Positions 7,481-15,296 of a stretch of DNA of 15,296 bases are shown here, piece after piece; the first letter of the stretch is position 1; each line of letters begins with the position of its first letter. Under the pieces are notes generated by a model that had not been told where the DNA came from, did no database searches, and saw only the letters and a list, made by a program, of their open reading frames with translations. A program made the translations under genes and the position numbers. The stretch spans positions 1-15,296 of the forward strand of contig JACMOG010000325.1 in assembly GCA_014378125.1 (NCBI GenBank), given 5' to 3'. This DNA comes from Vitreoscilla sp. (GTDB lineage: Bacteria; Pseudomonadota; Gammaproteobacteria; Burkholderiales; Burkholderiaceae).

Positions 7481-7496
7481 CGTAATACCAATTACG
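7481..7496. promoter_or_regulatory. Inverted repeat CGTAAT-ACCA-ATTACG, possible second operator
   Basis: A perfect 6-bp inverted repeat with a 4-bp centre. The minus strand contains TGGTATTACGAC, which matches TGGTATCACACC at the operon promoter in 9 of 12 positions. It lies about 140 bp upstream of the promoter repeat, between the phosphatase gene and the operon. It has no T-run and is not a convincing terminator. The rest of 7353-7517 shows nothing I recognise apart from the promoter -35. Confidence 0.35.
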
Positions 7497-7517
7497 TCCA
7501 ACCGTGGGGCCCAGCCC

Positions 7518-8231
7518 TCAGTGCGTATTGCCGGGCTGCAGCGGGTGGTCGATGAGGCCACCCAGCAGCTCGAAGCGCGTGTACGGGCGGTGGTGGCCCG
7601 ACAGCCTCAGCGCGATCGACACCACCAGGCTGTGGGTGCGCGACGGGGGCGCCTTCATGGGCAGCAGCGTGAGCCACGCCACCAGCACCAGCGGCAGCCA
7701 CCAGGGCGCGCGCACCGCGCCGGGGTGGGCCAGGTAGTCGGCCAATGTCCAGCCGGCGGCGGCCGCGCCCAGCACCAGGCCCGAGATGGCCTCGCTCCAG
7801 GAGTGCGCGCCCAGCTTCACGCGCGACCAGGTGATCAACAAGGCCAGCAGCGCGCCGACGATCGCGCCGCGGCGTCCGGCAATGAGCGCCACCAGCACCG
7901 GCAGGATGGCCGTGGCGTACATCGAGTGGCCGGAGAAGCCGGTGAAATCGAGCGCCGCGATGCCGATGCCGAAGCCCAGGAACGCCACCTTGCTGGCGGT
8001 GACGACCGCGGTGGTGGCGACGACGGCGGCCACCCAGCGCAACGCCGACCGGCGCGCGGGATGGTCGTGCGCGTGGGCGTTGCCCTGCGCCACGCGGTGG
8101 CGCGCGCCGGCGGGACGCGCGAACGCGAGCCACAGCGCGCCCGCGAAAAAGGCCGGCAGCAGGATCTGGGCCTCGCCCAGCCGCGTGACGGCCAACCAGA
8201 ACAGCGAATGAATCTCGAGGCCTTCTTCCAT
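7518..8231 (-). CDS. PAP2-family membrane phosphatase
   Basis: A 237-residue inner-membrane protein with about six hydrophobic segments and a His/Arg-rich loop (residues 42-62). It carries recognisable phosphatidic-acid phosphatase type 2 motifs: Lys81 in the first motif area, FSGHSMYA with Ser-Gly-His at 100-102, and SRVKLGAH at 136-143 with the catalytic His143. The usual final Asp four residues later (HxxxD) is Glu147 here, a conservative change. Such enzymes remove phosphate from lipid phosphates or undecaprenyl diphosphate; the substrate is not predictable. The ATG at 8231 has an AGGG site upstream and lies 38 bases after the fadH stop, so the two may be co-transcribed, though their functions are not obviously linked. 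Confidence 0.85.
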   Translation of the reverse strand: MEEGLEIHSLFWLAVTRLGEAQILLPAFFAGALWLAFARPAGARHRVAQGNAHAHDHPARRSALRWVAAVVATTAVVTASKVAFLGFGIGIAALDFTGFSGHSMYATAILPVLVALIAGRRGAIVGALLALLITWSRVKLGAHSWSEAISGLVLGAAAAGWTLADYLAHPGAVRAPWWLPLVLVAWLTLLPMKAPPSRTHSLVVSIALRLSGHHRPYTRFELLGGLIDHPLQPGNTH

Positions 8232-8269
8232 GCACCCTTGCAGACGGAGCCGATAGCGATGAACCCATC

Positions 8270-10497
<2,228 letters not shown>

Positions 10498-10665
10498 GTG
10501 TCGGGCGCGGGCGAACTTTCCGGCCGATTCGAGCTCAGTGTCTGCGGGGCGCTGCCCCGACGCATGGCGAGCGGCGAGGCCCGTGGCAACAGACCGGCAA
10601 CACGCCATGCCCCATAATGTTGGATTCAGATGACAGGCGTCCGCCTGGAAAGTGGAGTTTTCTCG

Positions 10666-12078
10666 ATGAACAAACGTGAGTTCCTGGCAGCGGGCGGCGC
10701 CGTGCCTTTGATCCTGGCCGGTTGCGGTGGCAACGGCAGCGGCAACGCGCCGGTGCGCCTGGTCAACGCCAGCGTCGGCTATCCCAATCTGGGATTCATG
10801 GACGAGTCGACCCAAGCCACGTCCGCGGACGCCGCCTACGGCTCCGCCAGCCCGTTCGAAAACGTGCAAGCCGGTGCCGTCGGCATCACGCTGACCGTCG
10901 CCGGCCAGGCCGCCACGGCGTCGCAGGTGCGCACGATCAACAAGGATCAACGCTACTCGCTGGTCGCCTACGGCTTCGCCAACGAGCTGAAGTCGGTGCT
11001 GCTCACCGAAAGCACGGTCACGCCGGACGCCGGCAAGGCCAACGTCAACGTGCTGAACACCTCGGTGGACATCGGCGCGGTCGACGTCTACCTGTCGGCC
11101 TCCAAGGACCTGGCCGTCTCCACGCTGATCGCGTCGAGCATCCCGGGCGTGCAGCAGAGCGCGTTCGCCGGCATCCTGGCCGGTTCGTACTACATCACCG
11201 TGGTGGGTGCCAACAGCATCGCCAAGGGCATCAGCGACGTCCGCTTCCAGACCCCGTCCGCCATCGTGCTGACGGCACTCGAAGTCCTCACGATCATCCT
11301 GACCCCGGGCGCCAGCGGCGTCCTGGCCAACGTGATCCTGTTGACCCAGGGAACCGCCGGTGCCGCCAGCCCGACGACCCCTTACTTCAACCTCACCGCG
11401 CGCGTGCGCGCCGTGACGTCGGTGAACGGCCTGCACGCGTCTGTCACCGGCACCAACACCACCACCAGCACGACGGGCACGACCAATACCTCGGTCACCA
11501 TCCTCGCGGACAGCACGACCTCGCTTTATTCGAACTACTTCGTCGTCAATACCGGCACGCCGCCGGTCGTCCTGGTCGGTGGAACTGCCGTTCCCGTGAT
11601 CATGGACGTCACCACCACCAACGCCACCACCGGCGTGGTCACGGTCACGCCCGACCAGCCGGGCGCCCTGGCGGCCGGCGGCGACTACACGCTGCTGGTC
11701 TATCTGAACGGCAGCACGCCCACCGCCAGGCTGATCGAGGACAACAACACCGCCGCGGTGACGTCGTCCGGCGTGAAGTTCCGCCTGATCAACCTTGCCT
11801 CCAACAACCAGGGCCTGCAGTTGTCGATGGCGGTCAACTCGATCAGCGTGGCCTCGAACATCGGTTTTGCGAAGGCGTCCGCATATACCGAGGTGACGGG
11901 CGTACCGCAGAACACCCAGTCGTTGCTGGAAGTCAGCAATGGCCCGACCGTGCTCGCAACCAAGGCGCAGGTTTACCAAGTGGGCAACATCTTCACGGCC
12001 ATCACCGTCAGCGTCCCGGATGCCACGACGTCGACCGGTGTGCAGAATTTCGTCCTGTCGTCCTCCGGCACGTCCTGA
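10666..12078 (+). CDS. DUF4397-type lipoprotein with Tat-like signal
   Basis: A 470-residue exported protein of unknown function. I chose the ATG at 10666 (GGAG eight bases upstream) over an in-frame ATG at 10630, because it gives the clean signal MNKREFLAAGGAVPLILAGC. This has a KR-x-FL core resembling a twin-arginine motif with Lys for the first Arg, and a lipobox LAGC with Cys20. The mature protein has beta-rich repeats of the DUF4397 kind. APVRLVNAS opens the first (~28), with VNVLNTSVDIGAVDVYL near 127, and a related block VKFRLINLASNNQGL opens near residue 386. A Thr/Ser/Asn-rich linker sits at ~261-276. DUF4397 proteins are cell-surface or periplasmic; no activity is established. It is transcribed alone, diverging from fadH, and ends at a strong terminator. 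Its AT-richer codons (many Asn, Thr) are normal for surface proteins. Confidence 0.85.
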   Translation: MNKREFLAAGGAVPLILAGCGGNGSGNAPVRLVNASVGYPNLGFMDESTQATSADAAYGSASPFENVQAGAVGITLTVAGQAATASQVRTINKDQRYSLVAYGFANELKSVLLTESTVTPDAGKANVNVLNTSVDIGAVDVYLSASKDLAVSTLIASSIPGVQQSAFAGILAGSYYITVVGANSIAKGISDVRFQTPSAIVLTALEVLTIILTPGASGVLANVILLTQGTAGAASPTTPYFNLTARVRAVTSVNGLHASVTGTNTTTSTTGTTNTSVTILADSTTSLYSNYFVVNTGTPPVVLVGGTAVPVIMDVTTTNATTGVVTVTPDQPGALAAGGDYTLLVYLNGSTPTARLIEDNNTAAVTSSGVKFRLINLASNNQGLQLSMAVNSISVASNIGFAKASAYTEVTGVPQNTQSLLEVSNGPTVLATKAQVYQVGNIFTAITVSVPDATTSTGVQNFVLSSSGTS

Positions 12079-12095
12079 GCCTTCGCGCTCCGCTG

Positions 12096-12124
12096 AAAAT
12101 GGCGCCCCGCGGGGCGCCATTTTT
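12096..12124. terminator. Bidirectional rho-independent terminator between converging genes
   Basis: Perfect 13-bp arms: AAAATGGCGCCCC (12096-12108) and GGGGCGCCATTTT (12111-12123). Inner pairs would open to give a small loop. A T-run ends the plus-strand side and the matching A-run serves the minus strand. It lies 18 bases after the lipoprotein stop and 20 bases after the pirin stop, so it can end both transcripts. Confidence 0.92.
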
Positions 12125-12143
12125 GTTGGTGCGATCCAGTCGC

Positions 12144-13064
12144 TCAGCGCCCGGGCGGCACGCCGAACTTGCCGGCACGGAAGTCCTCCACCGCCTGGAA
12201 GATCTCGGCCTGCCGGTTCATCACGAACGGCCCGTACTGCGCGATGGGCTCGTTCAGCGGCTTGCCGGCGATGACCAGCGCGCGCGCGCCGTTGGCCCCC
12301 GCCTGCACTCGCACGCCGTCGCGGTCGGCCGCGTTGGCCAGCACGGCCATGCGCTCGCGCGGGACGCGCGTGGGCGCGGCGCCGCCATCGATATCCAGCT
12401 CGCCCCGATAGACGTAGACGAACGCGTTGTGGCCGGCCGGCAGCGCCTGCTCGAACGTCGCGCCGGGCTCGAGATGCAGGTCGAGAACCAGCGGCTCCGT
12501 GTGGGCCTTTTGCATCGCGCCGACCACGCCGTGGCTCTCGCCCGCGATCACGCGCACGGTGGCACCGGGCAGGCGCAGCTCGGGGATCTCGCCGGTGGGG
12601 ATGTCGCGGTAGCCGGGCGCGGTCATCTTGTCGACGGCCGGCAGGTTCAGCCACAGCTGGAAGCCCTCCATGCGGCCTGCCTCCTGCTCGGGCAGCTCGC
12701 TATGGATCAGGCCGCTGCCGGCCGTCATCCACTGCACGCCGCCGTTTTGCAGCAGCCCCTGGTTGCCCGCCGAATCGCGATGGCGCATGCGCCCGGCAAT
12801 CATGTAGGTGACGGTCTCGAAGCCGCGGTGCGGGTGGTCGGGAAAGCCGCCGATGTAGTCGCCGGCGTCGTCCGAGCCGAACGCGTCGAGCATCAGGAAC
12901 GGGTCGAGCCGGCGTTGCAGCGGCTGCGTGAGCACGCGCGTCAGCTTCACGCCGTCGCCGTCGCTGGTGGCCTGGCCCGTGACCAGGCGCTCCACCGAGC
13001 GCGGCTTGCGCACGGCGGCATCCGGGGTCACGGTGGTGGCGATGTCGGTCAGGGTCGTGGTCAT
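12144..13064 (-). CDS. Pirin family protein (cupin; quercetinase-like)
   Basis: A 306-residue cytoplasmic bicupin. The N-terminal cupin has the pirin metal site: FPDHPHRGFETVTY with His77 and His79, and GSGLIHSE with His121 and Glu123. This is the same H-x-H...H-x-E pattern as the iron site of human pirin and E. coli YhhW. The C-terminal cupin (~180-290) contains HNAFVYVYRGELDID and the motif PLNEPIAQYGPFVMN, which is typical of the family. Bacterial pirins include quercetin 2,3-dioxygenases and redox-responsive proteins; the substrate here is unknown. It lies 46 bases downstream of azoR on the same strand, an arrangement that suggests a quinone/electrophile stress operon. The ATG at 13064 has AAGG upstream. 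All metal ligands are present. Confidence 0.95.
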   Translation of the reverse strand: MTTTLTDIATTVTPDAAVRKPRSVERLVTGQATSDGDGVKLTRVLTQPLQRRLDPFLMLDAFGSDDAGDYIGGFPDHPHRGFETVTYMIAGRMRHRDSAGNQGLLQNGGVQWMTAGSGLIHSELPEQEAGRMEGFQLWLNLPAVDKMTAPGYRDIPTGEIPELRLPGATVRVIAGESHGVVGAMQKAHTEPLVLDLHLEPGATFEQALPAGHNAFVYVYRGELDIDGGAAPTRVPRERMAVLANAADRDGVRVQAGANGARALVIAGKPLNEPIAQYGPFVMNRQAEIFQAVEDFRAGKFGVPPGR

Positions 13065-13110
13065 GTCGGTGCCTTGGTGGCGGCCCCGCGAAGGCAGGGC
13101 CGCGAGGTGG

Positions 13111-13719
13111 TTACGCGATGGCGGCGATCTCGGCGCGGGCCGTGGCCAGCGCCTTGGCTTCCGCGTCCGGGCCCATGGCCAGGCCTTCGGCGTAGATGAA
13201 CTCGATGTCGTTCATGCCCAGGAAGCCCAGCGCCTGCTTCATGTAAGGCACCATGGTGTCGTGCGGCTGGTCGCGGTAGATGCCGCCGCGCGTGAGCACG
13301 GCAACCACCTTCTTGCCCTCGACGAGGCCCACCGGGCCGCTGGCGGTGTACTTGAACGTGACGCCGGCCTTCATGATCGCGTCGATCCAGTTCTTCAGCT
13401 GGCTGGTGATGCCGAAGTTGACCATCGGTACGCCGATGACGATGACGTCGGCGGCCTTCACCTCGTCGATGAGGACCTGGTCGAGCGCCATGCGGGCGTG
13501 CTGCTCGGCCGAGCGGGCGTCCGCCGGCGTGAACAGGGCGCCGAGCGTGGCTTCGTCCAGCGCCGGATGCGGCGCGGCGGTCAGGTCGCGCAGCGTCAGC
13601 GAGGCGGCGGGATGGGCGGCGCGCAGGCGTTCGACGAGCTCGTTGGCGAGGCGGGTGGATTGCGAACCTTGGCCGTTGGCCCAGGCGCGTGCGCTGGAAT
13701 TGATCTGCAGGATGTTCAT
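13111..13719 (-). CDS. azoR: FMN-dependent NADH:quinone reductase / azoreductase
   Basis: A 202-residue flavodoxin-like enzyme that reduces quinones and azo bonds by two electrons, protecting against electrophiles. FMN-binding loops are visible: NSSAR (7-11) with SQS at 19-21, [16 protein letters not shown] (98-113), and TRGG at 143-146. The segment [19 protein letters not shown] (119-137) is the family hallmark. The tyrosine of the usual M-Y-N-F flavin motif is Val100 here; Val at this point is tolerable but should alter the environment of the isoalloxazine ring. An AAGGAG site lies seven bases before the ATG at 13719. It is first in an operon with the pirin gene, with two palindromes upstream that could carry redox-responsive control. 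Confidence 0.95.
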   Translation of the reverse strand: MNILQINSSARAWANGQGSQSTRLANELVERLRAAHPAASLTLRDLTAAPHPALDEATLGALFTPADARSAEQHARMALDQVLIDEVKAADVIVIGVPMVNFGITSQLKNWIDAIMKAGVTFKYTASGPVGLVEGKKVVAVLTRGGIYRDQPHDTMVPYMKQALGFLGMNDIEFIYAEGLAMGPDAEAKALATARAEIAAIA

Positions 13720-13753
13720 GGTGAGGCTCCTTCGGGTGCCGGGGGTCGATCAG

Positions 13754-13775
13754 TCGAACGGAGGTTTCCGTTTGA
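13754..13775. promoter_or_regulatory. Palindrome upstream of azoR, candidate operator
   Basis: Arms TCGAACGGA (13754-13762) and TCCGTTTGA (13767-13775), with a GGTT centre; eight of nine positions pair. It sits at the predicted transcription start of azoR, where a TetR- or HxlR-like repressor would act. The regulator is not identified. Confidence 0.5.
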
Positions 13776-13779
13776 TAGG

Positions 13780-13808
13780 ACTGTATTGACGACACGGGCG
13801 CGACGGAA
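13780..13808 (-). promoter_or_regulatory. Possible azoR promoter (weak -35)
   Basis: On the minus strand TTCCGT (13808-13803), a 17-base spacer, and TACAGT (13785-13780). The poor -35 match suits an activator-dependent promoter. The LysR-like site is centred near 13837, about -65 from the implied start at ~13773. Confidence 0.35.
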
Positions 13809-13826
13809 GCCATCGGATTGCACATC

Positions 13827-13848
13827 ATTGTTCCGTGGCCGGGACAAT
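13827..13848. promoter_or_regulatory. LysR-type-like palindrome ATTGTTCC-N6-GGGACAAT
   Basis: Arms at 13827-13834 and 13841-13848 pair in seven of eight positions. The site contains the T-N11-A core of LysR-type regulators (T13832, A13844). LysR genes are often divergent from azoR/pirin operons, but none follows here. The rest of 13720-13928 holds only the features listed and no gene. Confidence 0.45.
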
Positions 13849-13881
13849 AGAGACCTCTCGGGACGCGACCCCTCGACGATC

Positions 13882-13895
13882 GCCCCGTAGCTCAG
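13882..13895 (+). other. tRNA 5'-end-like fragment
   Basis: GCCCCGTAGCTCAG resembles the acceptor-strand plus D-arm start (GTAGCTCAG) of many bacterial tRNA genes. The following bases give no D-loop, anticodon or T-arm. It is either a remnant at an insertion boundary or chance. Confidence 0.2.
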
Positions 13896-13928
13896 GCCAT
13901 CCCAGACTCGGCAGCGCCGTCCGCACTC

Positions 13929-14830
13929 CTAGCTGGCGGCGTCCACTTTGACCGACAGGGAGACTGGAGCTGGGTAGGTCCCTTTAAGGACTTGCTCCAA
14001 TTCTCTTACCGACGGCAGGGCACCAGCGATGTCCTTGGGAAGCGTCATGCGGTACTCAGAGACACCGACCGGCTTGCGTGCATCTCGGAGTGCGTACTCG
14101 ACCACGACTGAGTTCTTCGAGCGACACAGGATGAGGCCAATGGAGGGGCCGTCGACAGCGGTCTTCACCTGCCCATCGAGGGCTGCAAGGTAGAACTGCA
14201 TCTTGCCCACGTACTCCGGCTTGCAAGTTCGCGCTCCTGGAATTCGTTGCCCAGGCCCAGGAAGTCGAAGATGTGAGGATCTTTGGTCAGCTGTTGCGCA
14301 AGCTCTGACTGCAGCGCCGGCAGCGTCGCGGAGAAGTTCGTGATCGCGGCTCCGTGGCGCGCGATAAGTCGGCTGTCGATTTGGTGAACGAGAACGTTTC
14401 GGCTCCAGCCGTGTTCCACAGCCGCGCGTGCGTACCATTCACGTTGTGCTGACGTATCCAGGCGATCCAAAAGCACTGTCTGATGGCCCCACGGAAGTTG
14501 TGCAACGACCTGTTGCACAACCTCAACGTCTGGCCATGCGAATGCCATCGCCCGCATGTATTTCAGATTTCGTGCCGAGAAGCCCTTCATCGACGGGAAG
14601 GCTGCGGAAAGATCGGCGGCGAGTCGGTCAACGACCTTGGTACCGTAGCCCTCCGCATTCTGCCGCCCAAGGATTTCTCGGCCGATGTCCCAATAAAGCA
14701 AGACAAGGTCACGGTTGACAGCGGCAGCGGCTCGAACGCGAGAGGCCGAGATGCGCGACTTGAGGTCAGCGAGCCATGGCTCGTAGTCCGGAGGGAGCAT
14801 CGGAATGTCAGAACGGGGTGGCATCGGCAT
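13929..14830 (-). pseudogene. DUF1016/YhcG-family PD-(D/E)XK nuclease, internally deleted and frameshifted
   Basis: Two pieces of one gene in different frames. The first, from the ATG at 14830, has a normal DUF1016 N-terminal domain: LYWDIGREI (45-53), GTKVVDRLAADLSAAFP (63-79), GFSARNLKYMRA (83-94), LPWGHQTVLLDRL (112-124), REWYA and GWSRNVLVHQI (141-151). It reaches FDFLGLGNEFQEREL at ~202, then runs out of frame. The second piece resumes at KPEYVGKMQFYLAALDG near 14222 and reaches the end of the family (~97 residues) at 13929. From memory of intact YhcG proteins, about 55-60 residues are missing between the pieces, including the D...E-x-K catalytic strand region; the loss also shifts frame. 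The product would be a 221-residue protein without nuclease core. Base composition is lower in GC than the neighbours, suggesting horizontal acquisition before decay. It starts 27 bases after the upstream gene's stop. Confidence 0.88.
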
Positions 14831-14857
14831 CCCCCGAACTTCCCTCCAAGTTGACAG

Positions 14858-15296
14858 TCAAGCCACCCTGCCCGCCGCGCGCGCCTCGCGCCGGCGCTTC
14901 ATCCACTCTTGCCGTTTCACGCCCAGGCCCGCGGCCAGGGGCAGCACCGTGAACAGGAACGTCACGATGCCACCCAGGATCTCGACATGCATCCAGTCGA
15001 AGGGCGGGTCGACCTGCGTCGGCCGGCCCGCCTGCGAGACGATCGCCGTCACCATGACCGCGTTCTCCGCCACCAGCACGCCGTGCTGCTCGAAGACGGG
15101 GCGCACCACGCTCGGAACCACGCCGTCGACGCGGATCAGCACGGGGCCGGCCGTGTCGCCCGCGGCCCGCTGCAGGTCGTAGAGCTGCTGCACTTCGCCG
15201 AACTGCGCCACGAAGTGCACGGGATCGCCCTGGCGCCAGTCGGCGGTGGCCACCGGCACGTAGATCGCCTCGGTCCGGCTGCTGCCGCTGGGGTTG
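14858..15296 (-). CDS. Membrane-anchored protein of unknown function (partial, N-terminus outside window)
   Basis: The frame is open from the window edge (NPSGSSRTEAIYVPV...) to the TGA at 14858, giving at least 145 residues; the start lies beyond 15296. A GTG at 15259 is internal to this open frame and need not be the start. A soluble, probably periplasmic segment (about the first 105 visible residues, with VHFVAQFGEVQQLYDLQRA and PVLIRVDGVVPSV) is followed by one hydrophobic helix ILGGIVTFLFTVLPLAAGLGV. A short Arg/Lys-rich tail KRQEWMKRRREARAAG then ends the protein. By the positive-inside rule the tail is cytoplasmic. I do not recognise the family. Its stop lies 27 bases before the nuclease pseudogene. 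Confidence 0.7.
   Translation of the reverse strand, partial: NPSGSSRTEAIYVPVATADWRQGDPVHFVAQFGEVQQLYDLQRAAGDTAGPVLIRVDGVVPSVVRPVFEQHGVLVAENAVMVTAIVSQAGRPTQVDPPFDWMHVEILGGIVTFLFTVLPLAAGLGVKRQEWMKRRREARAAGRVA

Noticed and set aside
10545..10559. Hairpin CGGGGC-GCT-GCCCCG as a terminator
   Set aside because: There is no T-run on either side and it lies upstream of both divergent genes. At most it is a structured leader or chance GC-rich symmetry.
13882..13960. A complete tRNA gene
   Set aside because: After the D-arm-like start no anticodon stem, T-arm or 3' acceptor complement can be found.
14165..14438. Programmed frameshift or two overlapping genes in the nuclease locus
   Set aside because: The conserved segment between the two frames is physically absent, not just out of frame, so a deletion explains it better.

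Overview
The window is high-GC bacterial DNA whose gene content fits a Proteobacterium. Burkholderiales (a Roseateles/Mitsuaria- or Variovorax-like organism) is my best guess. This rests on codon bias and on the types of genes present (amino-sugar operon with a SIS deaminase, DUF4397 lipoprotein, azoR-pirin pair, FadH); no marker gene is present to prove it.

Positions 1-7369 hold one long leftward amino-sugar operon. From its promoter (7341-7369) it reads: BadF-type N-acetylglucosamine kinase, NagA deacetylase, SIS-type glucosamine-6-phosphate deaminase (NagB-II type), GH3 beta-N-acetylglucosaminidase (NagZ type), AmpG-like MFS permease, GH16-like lipoprotein, and an MsiK/UgpC-type ABC ATPase cut by the window edge. 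Three adjacent pairs overlap (kinase/NagA, NagA/deaminase, permease/lipoprotein). The logic is import of GlcNAc or GlcNAc-containing oligomers, hydrolysis to GlcNAc, phosphorylation, deacetylation, and deamination to fructose-6-phosphate. The promoter is near consensus, is overlaid by a TACCA direct repeat one helical turn apart, and predicts an almost leaderless kinase mRNA.

Positions 7518-10399 hold a leftward pair: a PAP2-family membrane phosphatase and, upstream of it, a 2,4-dienoyl-CoA reductase (FadH). The last ~40 residues of FadH look eroded.

Positions 10666-12078 encode a rightward DUF4397-type lipoprotein. It converges on the leftward azoR-pirin operon (13719-12144) across a shared bidirectional terminator (12096-12124). 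Two palindromes lie upstream of azoR. One resembles a LysR-type site, yet no regulator gene follows it.

Positions 13720-14830 are a disturbed, lower-GC stretch: a short tRNA-like sequence and a DUF1016/YhcG nuclease gene that has lost its catalytic core through an internal deletion. The window ends inside a leftward membrane-anchored protein of unknown function.
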